From contig CABUCA010000099.1 of the NCBI GenBank assembly GCA_902489965.1, positions 1-5,484 on the forward strand: a DNA stretch of 5,484 bases, in the 5' to 3' direction. Positions 1 to 5,479 of this stretch are shown here, piece after piece. The position numbers and the translations under genes are program-made. The notes beneath the pieces were generated by a model, which was given only the letters and a program-made list of their open reading frames with translations, was not told the DNA's origin and did not search any database. The number at the start of each line of letters is the position of its first letter. Within the stretch, counting starts at the first letter, position 1. Source of the stretch: an uncultured Collinsella sp. Its GTDB lineage: Bacteria; Actinomycetota; Coriobacteriia; Coriobacteriales; Coriobacteriaceae.

Positions 1-21
1 TTTGCTTCGCCCCGCAGACCA

Positions 22-70
22 GTGTGGCGCCTTGTCCGCGGCTCCGAAGGAGCAGGACAAGGCGCCACAC
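22..70. repeat. Perfect 16-bp inverted repeat (hairpin) beyond the 3' end of asd
   Basis: Bases 22-37 are the exact reverse complement of 55-70. Inside, 41-45 pairs with 49-53 around a GAA triloop, with a small internal bulge (38-40 opposite 54). The element starts 55 nt past the asd stop codon, reading on the minus strand. It would be a very stable RNA hairpin on either strand. Neither strand shows a T-tract right after the stem, so it is not a textbook intrinsic terminator. It could be a 3'-end stabiliser, a terminator of non-canonical type or a dispersed palindromic repeat. The inverted repeat is seen directly; its role is inference. Confidence 0.75.
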
Positions 71-124
71 ATGGTCGAGGACGTTCTGAAAACTAAGCCC
101 GGCCCCCGCCGGACAGATCCACCG

Positions 125-1150
125 TTACTCGCAGAGCAGCTTGGCGATCTGGACGGCGTTGGTCGCCGCGCCCTTACGGATTTGGTCACCGCAGCACCAG
201 AAGGTAATGCCACGCGCGGCCTCCGGGTTCGAGATGTCGCGGCGCACGCGACCGACCCAAATCAGGTCCTGATCGGACGTATCCATCGGCATGGGGAAGC
301 GGTCGTGCGCATCCTCGGCGCTCATGTCGTCAACCAGCTTCACGCCCGGAGCGGCAGCCAGCGCAACACGGGCCTCGTCAACCGTAATGTCACGCTCGAA
401 CTCGAGCGTAATGCTCTCGGAGTGCGAGCGCAGCACAGGCACGCGCACGCAGGTGCAGTTCACGCGCAGCTCGGGCAGGTGCATGATCTTACGGCCCTCG
501 TTTTGTAGCTTCATCTCCTCAGAGGTAAAGCCCTCCTCCTTGACGCCGCCAATCTGCGGAATCAGGTTGCTCGCCAGCTGGGCGGCAAATGCGCGCGGCT
601 CGGGAATCTCCTCGCCACGGCCCAGGGCAGCAAGCTGCGCTTCGAGCTCGGCCATACCGGGAGCACCGGCACCAGAAGCCGCCTGATACGTCGAGACGAT
701 CATGCGCTTCACGCCGGCAAGCTGATGCAGCGGCCACGTGGGAACCAGGCCGATGATGGTCGCGCAGTTGGGGTTGGCGATAAGGCCGTGATGCCACTTG
801 ATGTCGTCGGCATTGATCTCGGGCACGACCAGCGGCACCTCGGGATCCATGCGGAAGGCATGGCTGTTGTCGACCACGACGGCGCCGCGCTTTACGGCCT
901 CGGGCAGCAATTCCTTGGCGATATCGTCGCCGGCAGCGCCAAGCACAATGTCACAGCCCTCAAAGGCCTCGGGGCAAGCCTCTTCGATCACGATTTGCTC
1001 GCCGCGGAACTCGACGGTCTTGCCCGCGGAGCGTGCGCTTGCCAACAGCTTGAGCTTGCCGACCGGGAACTCCTGCTCGTTGAGGCACTCGAGCATCTGG
1101 GTGCCCACGGCTCCCGTCGCGCCCAAAATAGCAACCGTGTACTGTTTCAT
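125..1150 (-). CDS. asd: Aspartate-semialdehyde dehydrogenase
   Basis: This cytoplasmic enzyme catalyses the NADPH-dependent reductive dephosphorylation of L-aspartyl-4-phosphate to L-aspartate 4-semialdehyde, the second step of the aspartate pathway. The protein has 341 residues, normal for the Gram-positive-type family. Visible motifs: the dinucleotide-binding loop GATGAVG (10-16); DNSHAFRMDPEVPLVVPEIN (94-113); the catalytic cysteine in NPNCA (C129); STYQAASGAG (153-162); the RVPV..HSE block (236-245) with the probable acid/base histidine H243; and the C-terminal GDQIRKGAATNAVQIA (321-336). The ATG at 1150 is chosen because the family's N-terminus (MKQYTVAILGATG) begins there and AGGGGG lies 4 nt upstream. 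A longer in-frame start at 1237 would put 29 unlike residues in front and begin inside a hairpin. The gene is second after lysC on the same strand, with a 173-nt gap. It looks intact. Confidence 0.97.
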   Translation of the reverse strand: MKQYTVAILGATGAVGTQMLECLNEQEFPVGKLKLLASARSAGKTVEFRGEQIVIEEACPEAFEGCDIVLGAAGDDIAKELLPEAVKRGAVVVDNSHAFRMDPEVPLVVPEINADDIKWHHGLIANPNCATIIGLVPTWPLHQLAGVKRMIVSTYQAASGAGAPGMAELEAQLAALGRGEEIPEPRAFAAQLASNLIPQIGGVKEEGFTSEEMKLQNEGRKIMHLPELRVNCTCVRVPVLRSHSESITLEFERDITVDEARVALAAAPGVKLVDDMSAEDAHDRFPMPMDTSDQDLIWVGRVRRDISNPEAARGITFWCCGDQIRKGAATNAVQIAKLLCE

Positions 1151-1213
1151 GCTTCCCCCTTTAAAGGTTGTGGCTTTTGCCCGCACGCCGAGCAGGCCGA
1201 TTATTGTTGCCAG

Positions 1214-1219
1214 TTTATA
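1214..1219 (-). promoter_or_regulatory. Possible -10 box of an internal asd promoter
   Basis: On the minus strand TATAAA (5/6 to TATAAT) lies 63 nt before the asd start, just past the GC hairpin that follows lysC. I find no convincing -35 box at 16-18 nt: the best hexamer there, TTTCAT, is poor. If real, it would let asd be expressed independently of lysC. The match is a single short AT-rich motif, so this is tentative. Confidence 0.25.
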
Positions 1220-1227
1220 CAAGAACA

Positions 1228-1248
1228 GGGCGGGCATGAAACCCGCCC
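1228..1248 (-). terminator. GC-rich hairpin between lysC and asd, possible terminator or attenuator
   Basis: A perfect 7-bp stem (1228-1234 with 1242-1248, GGGCGGG/CCCGCCC) encloses a 7-nt loop. On the minus strand it is followed by TGTTCTTGT, a weak U-rich stretch, which gives the form of a modest intrinsic terminator. It lies 76 nt past the lysC stop and 77 nt before the asd start. It may partly end lysC transcripts, lowering asd relative to lysC, or just separate the two units. The U-run is imperfect, so efficient termination is uncertain. Confidence 0.45.
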
Positions 1249-1251
1249 CGT

Positions 1252-1274
1252 CGAAACGAAACCGAAACGAAACG
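1252..1274. repeat. CGAAA short tandem repeat
   Basis: Four CGAAA units are arranged as two tandem copies, one extra C, then two more copies, ending in CG. On the coding (minus) strand of the flanking genes this reads as repeated TTTCG. It lies between the GC hairpin and the AT-rich inverted repeat in the lysC-asd gap. The function is unknown. Confidence 0.6.
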
Positions 1275-1281
1275 CCCCGCC

Positions 1282-1313
1282 GTAGATTTTTGAGACATGA
1301 CCCAAAAATCTAC
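1282..1313. repeat. Perfect 11-bp inverted repeat just after lysC
   Basis: GTAGATTTTTG (1282-1292) is the exact reverse complement of 1303-1313, with a 10-nt spacer. The end nearest lysC is 10 nt from its stop codon. The arms are AT-rich, with the T/A runs inside the stem and not after it, unlike a usual intrinsic terminator. The element stands out against its GC-rich surroundings. It could be a 3'-end hairpin of the lysC mRNA, a weak bidirectional terminator, a protein-binding operator or a copy of a dispersed repeat. The symmetry is seen directly; the role is not known. Confidence 0.7.
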
Positions 1314-1323
1314 CGAGCAGTCG

Positions 1324-2712
1324 CTACTTTTTGAGCGCGGCCAGGGTGGGATCGACCGGCGTGGGAGCCTCTAAATCGGAGACCTTCACAATGCCGTTCT
1401 CGTCGGAGAAGGCACGGTAAATGGTCCGAATCGCCAGGTCGAAGTCCTTCTCCTCGACACCGATAATGATGTTGATCTCGTCGCAGCTCTGCGAAATCAT
1501 ACGCACGCTCACGCCGGCCTGGCCAAGCATGCCAAACAGATGCCCCGAGATACCCGCACGGCCGCGCAGGTTACGGCCGACGGTCGCGATGAGCGCCAAG
1601 CCCTCGACAACCTCGATCTCGAGCGGCTCGACCTCCTGCTGAATGTCGCCCACGAGCGAGTACAGCGAGTCGTGCACATCCTGCTCCTGCACCACGGCGC
1701 CAAAGCGATCGACACCGGTGGGCATGTGCTCGACGGAAACGTCATAGCGCTCGAAGACCGAAAGCGCGCGGCGCATAAAGCCGACGCGCGGCTTGGTGCG
1801 GTCGCGGGCCACGTTGATGGCGACAAAGCCGCGTTTGCCGGTCACGCCGGTAATGATGGGCTCTGCCTCGCCCTCGTCAGCCGTCTCGCTAATGATGGTG
1901 CCGGGGTCCTGCGGCGCATTGGTGTTCTTGATGACCAGCGGAATACCCGCCTCACGCACGGGGAACACGGCTTCCTCGTGCAGGACGCTTGCGCCCATGT
2001 ACGAAAGCTCGCGCAGCTCCTCGTAGGTAACGCGCGCAATGGGCTGAGCCTCGGGCACAATGCGAGGATCGGCAGAATAGAAACCCGAGACGTCGGTCCA
2101 GTTCTCGTACAGGTCGGCGCCCAGGCACTTGGCCAGAATCGAGCCGGAAATATCGCCGCCGCCACGATCGAGCAGCTTGATCTGGCCCTCTCGCGTCGCG
2201 CCGTAGAAACCGGGCATAACAAAGCCGCCCTGCTGACCGTACTCCTGCACCAGTTCGGAGGTGCGATTCATGCTGAGCGTACCGTCGTGATGGAACGCCA
2301 CAACCGTCGCGGCGTCCAGGAACGGCAGGCCCAGGTACTCGGCCATCAGGCGAGCGGTGAAGTACTCGCCGCGGCTTACAAGCTCCTCGGTGGAGTAGCC
2401 GCCCGAGCGGGCGCGCTCGGCAAAGGCCGCGAACTCCTCGCGGATGGGATAGGTGAGCTTCAGCTCATCAGCGATATCAAAATAGCGCTGGCCAATGTCC
2501 TCGAGCAGCTCCTCACACGACACGTGATACTTAACGTGCGCGTTAACCAGGTAGAGCAGGTCGGTCACCTTGGTGTCGCCCTTAAAACGGCGACCGCAGG
2601 CGGAAACCACCACAAAACGGCGAGCCGGGTCGGCATCGACGATGGCTTTGATCTTCTTGAAGTGTTCGGCGTCGGCGACCGACGAGCCGCCAAACTTGGC
2701 AATTTTTATCAT
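1324..2712 (-). CDS. lysC: Aspartate kinase (YclM/AK III-like, with C-terminal ACT domains)
   Basis: The enzyme phosphorylates L-aspartate with ATP to L-aspartyl-4-phosphate, the committed first step to lysine, diaminopimelate, threonine and methionine. The protein has 462 residues. The kinase domain covers about 1-280: KFGGSSVA (6-13), SRGEYF (113-118, aspartate site), RGGGDISGS (183-191) and NWTDVSGFYSADPRIVP (204-220), then ELSYMGASVLHEEA (235-248) and IKNTNAP (261-267). Two ACT-type regulatory regions follow (about 288-365 and 370-445), the second including SQSCDEINIIIGV (407-419). The DLYENWTDVSG and RRALSVFERY..EHMPTGVD blocks resemble, from memory, the Bacillus subtilis YclM type, which responds to lysine and threonine; feedback control here is therefore inferred. 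The ATG at 2712 is the only plausible start, since an in-frame TAG lies at 2731-2733. The ribosome site is weak (AAAGG about 13 nt upstream). It is divergent from thrC and upstream of asd. No homoserine dehydrogenase domain is fused. Confidence 0.96.
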   Translation of the reverse strand: MIKIAKFGGSSVADAEHFKKIKAIVDADPARRFVVVSACGRRFKGDTKVTDLLYLVNAHVKYHVSCEELLEDIGQRYFDIADELKLTYPIREEFAAFAERARSGGYSTEELVSRGEYFTARLMAEYLGLPFLDAATVVAFHHDGTLSMNRTSELVQEYGQQGGFVMPGFYGATREGQIKLLDRGGGDISGSILAKCLGADLYENWTDVSGFYSADPRIVPEAQPIARVTYEELRELSYMGASVLHEEAVFPVREAGIPLVIKNTNAPQDPGTIISETADEGEAEPIITGVTGKRGFVAINVARDRTKPRVGFMRRALSVFERYDVSVEHMPTGVDRFGAVVQEQDVHDSLYSLVGDIQQEVEPLEIEVVEGLALIATVGRNLRGRAGISGHLFGMLGQAGVSVRMISQSCDEINIIIGVEEKDFDLAIRTIYRAFSDENGIVKVSDLEAPTPVDPTLAALKK

Positions 2713-2764
2713 GGCGTGGAGGTTACCTTTCTAAAAGCCTCTGCAAACCTGTTTTGCGCGCTCT

Positions 2765-2799
2765 GATACCATGGGTTCACCGATTGGGACCAAGGTATC
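2765..2799. promoter_or_regulatory. Interrupted inverted repeat GATACC...GGTATC, candidate operator or leader hairpin
   Basis: GATACC (2765-2770) is the exact reverse complement of GGTATC (2794-2799). Inside, 2774-2778 can pair with 2787-2791 (one G-U) around an 8-nt loop, giving an imperfect stem of about 12 bp. It ends 1 nt before the thrC ribosome-binding site. A second, overlapping imperfect palindrome, TGANNCCATGGNNTCA, lies at 2764-2779. Sitting between the two divergent genes, it could be a shared repressor site or a thrC leader structure. The pairing is seen; the function is inferred. Confidence 0.45.
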
Positions 2800-2800
2800 C

Positions 2801-2806
2801 GAGGAG
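2801..2806 (+). promoter_or_regulatory. thrC ribosome-binding site (decides the start)
   Basis: GAGGAG lies 9 nt before the ATG at 2816. It supports that start over the in-frame ATG at 2771, which has no comparable site and would add 15 residues not expected in threonine synthase. Confidence 0.8.
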
Positions 2807-2815
2807 CACTGTTAT

Positions 2816-4333
2816 ATGGGAACTTATCATAGTACACGAGGACGCACTTTATCATGCTCAAGTAAGGTGGCAATCCGCACCGGCATCGCTCCCGACGGGG
2901 GTTTGTTTGTCTCGGACGAGCTTGGCACCCAGCAGGTCGATATCAGCTCGCTTGCAGATAAATCGTACTTTGAAATCGCTCAAGATGTGTTGGGAATGTT
3001 ACTGAATGATTACACGGCCGAAGAAATTTCGGCGTGTGTCGACGAGGCATACCGCGGCACGTTCGCGAGTGAAGAGGTTACGCCGCTCGTCAAACTCGAC
3101 GCTGCGCCGGGCGCTGACGCCCCTCAGACCTATGTGATGGAGCTCTTTGGCGGTCCCACGAGCGCCTTCAAGGACGTCGCCCTGCAGATGCTCCCCCGCT
3201 TGATGGCCCGCACTTCCGCCAAGGACGGCGGCGCCGAGCGCATCATGATCGTCACCGCCACGTCGGGCGACACAGGCAAGGCAGCACTCGCCGGCTTTGC
3301 CGACGCCCCGGGCACGGGCATCACCGTCTTTTATCCCGAGGGCAAGGTCAGCCGCGTGCAGAATCTGCAGATGTCCACGCAGGAGGGCGGCAACGTCGCC
3401 GTCTGCGGCATCCGCGGCAACTTCGACGACGCCCAGAGTGCCGTCAAGCGCATCTTTGCCGATAAGGAGCTGGCCGAGCGCCTGGAGGCCGCCGGCACCG
3501 TGCTTTCGAGCGCCAACTCCATCAACGTCGGCCGCCTGGTGCCGCAGGTCGTCTACTACTTTGCCGCCTATGCGCAGCTGCTGCGCGCCGGCGCCATCGA
3601 GGCCGGCGATGCCGTGGAGTTCTGCGTACCGACCGGCAACTTTGGCGATATCCTGGCCGGCTACTACGCCAAGCGCATGGGTCTGCCCGTCGCCAAACTC
3701 GTCGTGGCCAGCGACAAGAACAACGTGCTCGCTGACTTCCTGACCACCGGCGTCTACGACCGCAACCGTCCGTTCTTCACGACCATTTCGCCGTCGATGG
3801 ACATCCTTATTAGCTCTAATCTGGAGCGCATGCTCTACTTCCTGTCCGACGGCGACTGCGAGCTCGTTGCCGGCCTTATGGAGCAGCTTGCCCAGACCGG
3901 TCGCTACGAGGTGCCTGCCGAGCTGCTGGCCAAGATCCAGAGCGTATTTGGCTGCGGCTGGGCCAGCGAGGACGAGGTTCGCGCCGCCATCAAGAGCTGC
4001 TGGGATGCCAACGGCTACGTGATCGACCCGCACACCGCTTGCGGCTATCACGTCTTTGAGCAGGTCGCCCCCACCGAGGGCGCCAAGGCCCGCGTGCTGC
4101 TTTCGACCGCCAGCCCCTACAAGTTCCCGCGCGCCTGCTGCGATGCCCTGGGCCTCGACGTTCCCGAGGACGACTTTGAGGCCATGCGCGTGCTCGAGCA
4201 GGCAACCAACACGGTCGCCCCAGCCCAGCTCGCCGAACTCGAGTCCAAGCCCGTCCGCTTCGAAGACGTCTGCGACGTCGATGAGATGGCAAGCTACGTC
4301 GAGTCTGCAGCAAAACGAATGAGCACCAACTAG
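2816..4333 (+). CDS. thrC: Threonine synthase
   Basis: This PLP-dependent enzyme converts O-phospho-L-homoserine and water to L-threonine and phosphate, the last step of threonine synthesis, in the cytoplasm. The protein has 505 residues, of the longer threonine synthase form (Escherichia coli ThrC is about 428). Visible features: N-terminal YHSTRG (4-9) and GIAPDGGLFV (23-32); the cofactor lysine in GGPTSAFKD (K119); TATSGDTGKAA (147-157); SSANSIN (231-237); VPTGNFGD (271-278), the phosphate-binding loop of the cofactor; and TASPYKFP (431-438) near the C-terminus. The ATG at 2816 matches the family N-terminus and has GAGGAG 9 nt upstream. The gene diverges from lysC and is followed by a hairpin terminator 12 nt past the stop. 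ThrB lies 201 nt downstream, and the order thrC-thrB is the reverse of the classical thrABC operon. All key motifs are present. Confidence 0.97.
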   Translation: MGTYHSTRGRTLSCSSKVAIRTGIAPDGGLFVSDELGTQQVDISSLADKSYFEIAQDVLGMLLNDYTAEEISACVDEAYRGTFASEEVTPLVKLDAAPGADAPQTYVMELFGGPTSAFKDVALQMLPRLMARTSAKDGGAERIMIVTATSGDTGKAALAGFADAPGTGITVFYPEGKVSRVQNLQMSTQEGGNVAVCGIRGNFDDAQSAVKRIFADKELAERLEAAGTVLSSANSINVGRLVPQVVYYFAAYAQLLRAGAIEAGDAVEFCVPTGNFGDILAGYYAKRMGLPVAKLVVASDKNNVLADFLTTGVYDRNRPFFTTISPSMDILISSNLERMLYFLSDGDCELVAGLMEQLAQTGRYEVPAELLAKIQSVFGCGWASEDEVRAAIKSCWDANGYVIDPHTACGYHVFEQVAPTEGAKARVLLSTASPYKFPRACCDALGLDVPEDDFEAMRVLEQATNTVAPAQLAELESKPVRFEDVCDVDEMASYVESAAKRMSTN

Positions 4334-4345
4334 ATTCCTTATTAA

Positions 4346-4380
4346 GCGCCGGCGAAAGCCGGCGCACCTTCTAATTATTT
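4346..4380 (+). terminator. Hairpin terminator after thrC
   Basis: GCGCCGGC (4346-4353) pairs perfectly with 4358-4365 around a GAAA tetraloop. CCTTCTAATTATTT follows, which is T-rich but not a continuous run. The hairpin starts 12 nt past the thrC stop. It is a good candidate for an intrinsic terminator. If efficient, thrB would need its own promoter downstream; if partial, it would lower thrB relative to thrC. Confidence 0.65.
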
Positions 4381-4412
4381 AGCTTTCGGGATGATGACGA
4401 GCATGCGAGCGA

Positions 4413-4516
4413 GTCTGGCCGTTTAGTTCGTCGCGAGTTCCGCACGAGCCGGAAAGCACTTAATGTGCTTTCCGAGCGAGCCAGGACTGCCCGAGCAGCG
4501 AACTAAACGGCCAGAC
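4413..4516 (+). repeat. 104-nt element with perfect 18-bp terminal inverted repeats, upstream of thrB
   Basis: Bases 4413-4430 are the exact reverse complement of 4499-4516. A second perfect stem lies at the centre (4450-4459 with 4465-4474, 10 bp, 5-nt loop). Between them 4436-4441 can pair with 4484-4488 with one bulge. The whole segment could fold into one long interrupted hairpin. It ends 6 nt before the thrB ribosome-binding site AGGAGG. It may be a structured 5' leader of thrB or a small palindromic mobile-type repeat; I see no target-site duplication. No known riboswitch or T-box signature was recognised. The pairing is seen; the role is unknown. Confidence 0.75.
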
Positions 4517-4522
4517 CCGCCC

Positions 4523-4528
4523 AGGAGG
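4523..4528 (+). promoter_or_regulatory. thrB ribosome-binding site (decides the start)
   Basis: A consensus AGGAGG lies 6 nt before the ATG at 4535. It rules out the longer in-frame start at 4463, which lies in the loop of the upstream hairpin and would add 24 proline/arginine-rich residues unlike the family. Confidence 0.88.
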
Positions 4529-4534
4529 ACTCAC

Positions 4535-5416
4535 ATGATCAAAATCACCGTCCCAGCAACCAGCGCCAACCTAGGCATCGGCTACGACACCCTCGGCATG
4601 GCCGTTAGCCTCTACTCGCACTTCACCTTCGAGCGCGCCGACAAGCTCACCATCACGGGCTGCCCCGAGGAGTTCCAAAACGAGAATAACCTGGTCTATG
4701 TGAGCTTTGTCGATGCTCTGGCCGCGTGGGGCGAGCCGGCTTTTCCCGTTGCTATCGACATTCAGACCGACGTGCCCGTCGCCCGTGGCCTGGGTTCCAG
4801 CTCCACCTGCGTCGTCGCCGGCATTATGGCCGCCGCCGCACTGACAGGCCACACCGTCGACCGCGCTGAGCTTGTCCGCATTGCCACCGAGGTCGAGGGC
4901 CATCCCGATAACGTCGCCCCTGCTATCCTGGGCGGCGCCGTCTGCTCCTTTACGCCGACCGATTCGCTCCCCCAGTGCCTGCGCTACGAGGTGAGCGACC
5001 GCTTGCGTTTTATTACCGTGATTCCACCTTACGAGGTACACACGAGTGAGGCACGCAAGGTCGTGCCGCAGGAGATTCCGCTCTCCACCGCCGTGTGGCA
5101 GATGGGCCGCATCGCCGGCATGACGCGCGGTCTGGAGACCGGCGACCTTGACCTGATTGCCGCCGCCAACGACGACCGCATCCAGGAGCCCTATCGCCGC
5201 CGCCTCATCCCCGACTACAACGCCGTGCGCGACACCTGCCTTAACGGCGGCGCCAAGACCATCTGGATCAGTGGCTCCGGCTCGACCCTCATGGCTGTAA
5301 CCGACGACACCATCGTGGCAAAGTTCCTGCAGGTCAAGCTGCGTGAGCAGTTCCCCAAGTGTGAGACGCATATTCTAACGTGCGACACCGAGGGCGCCCA
5401 GATCGAATACCTGTAG
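4535..5416 (+). CDS. thrB: Homoserine kinase
   Basis: This GHMP-family kinase phosphorylates L-homoserine with ATP to O-phospho-L-homoserine, the substrate of the ThrC encoded just upstream. It acts in the cytoplasm. The protein has 293 residues, within the usual range of about 290-320. Visible motifs: GHMP motif 1, PATSANLGIGYDTLG (7-21); motif 2, the ATP-binding loop PVARGLGSSS (81-90); EGHPDNVAPAILGG (121-134), a homoserine kinase hallmark; and motif 3, SGSGST (246-251). Motif 1 has Ile15 and Tyr17 where the common form has Pro and Phe (GPGFD), a mild variation. The start has AGGAGG 6 nt upstream. It follows thrC after a terminator and a structured 200-nt gap, so it may be transcribed or regulated separately. 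No sign of damage. Confidence 0.97.
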   Translation: MIKITVPATSANLGIGYDTLGMAVSLYSHFTFERADKLTITGCPEEFQNENNLVYVSFVDALAAWGEPAFPVAIDIQTDVPVARGLGSSSTCVVAGIMAAAALTGHTVDRAELVRIATEVEGHPDNVAPAILGGAVCSFTPTDSLPQCLRYEVSDRLRFITVIPPYEVHTSEARKVVPQEIPLSTAVWQMGRIAGMTRGLETGDLDLIAAANDDRIQEPYRRRLIPDYNAVRDTCLNGGAKTIWISGSGSTLMAVTDDTIVAKFLQVKLREQFPKCETHILTCDTEGAQIEYL

Positions 5417-5447
5417 TCGCCGTCCCGTATACTCGCCGGGGAGGCCA

Positions 5448-5479
5448 GGGGCTTTGCCCCCAAATCGTCCTCGGACATG
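5448..5479 (+). other. Short hairpin plus 3'-end motif shared with the asd end
   Basis: GGGGC (5448-5452) pairs with GCCCC (5456-5460) across TTT, 31 nt past the thrB stop. It is followed by CGTCCTCGGACATG (5466-5479). The same motif, 12/14 identical, occurs on the minus strand at 83-70 beyond asd, with the same 17-nt distance from a GGGCTT. There is no T-tract, so this is not a standard terminator. The window ends 5 nt later, so any following hairpin cannot be seen. Confidence 0.4.

Larger units (their letters stand above)
2713..2815. promoter_or_regulatory. Divergent lysC/thrC promoter-operator region
   Basis: These 103 nt separate two divergent start codons and so should hold both promoters. 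Rightward, an extended -10 candidate TGATACCAT (2764-2772) would place the thrC start of transcription near 2779. Leftward, the same bases read TGGTATCAG on the minus strand, also an extended -10 form, for lysC. Neither has a good -35 box. The region also holds the dyad at 2765-2799. Promoter presence is expected from the layout; the exact boxes are tentative. There is no room for a lysine riboswitch, and I see no T-box motif. Confidence 0.5.

Noticed and set aside
2..508. 168-codon open frame on the plus strand at the window start
   Set aside because: It runs through the 16-bp hairpin and antisense to the end of asd, with no recognisable domain.
1151..1237. Longer asd start at 1237
   Set aside because: It begins inside the GC hairpin and adds 29 residues absent from the family; the ATG at 1150 has a good ribosome site.
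1540..2766. 408-codon open frame on the plus strand opposite lysC
   Set aside because: It is antisense to a clear aspartate kinase. Such long shadows arise from G/C-biased third positions, the translation shows no recognisable domain, and there is no ribosome site.
2713..2815. Lysine riboswitch or T-box controlling lysC or thrC
   Set aside because: The gap is too short for a lysine riboswitch plus expression platform, and no T-box core motif is present.
2999..4051. 350-codon open frame on the minus strand opposite thrC
   Set aside because: The translation is Ala/Gly/Val/Asp-rich low-information protein, as expected of an antisense frame of a GC-rich gene. thrC motifs explain the sequence fully.
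4391..4426. Possible 11-residue leader peptide (MMTSMRASLAV) ending in the left arm of the thrB hairpin
   Set aside because: It has only one threonine codon and no isoleucine, and no clear ribosome site, so it does not look like a threonine attenuator peptide such as thrL.
4334..4534. tRNA or other stable RNA gene in the thrC-thrB gap
   Set aside because: The strong pairing is one nested hairpin; there is no cloverleaf, no anticodon arm and no T-loop consensus.
4571..5371. 266-codon open frame on the minus strand opposite thrB
   Set aside because: Antisense shadow of homoserine kinase with no recognisable family features.
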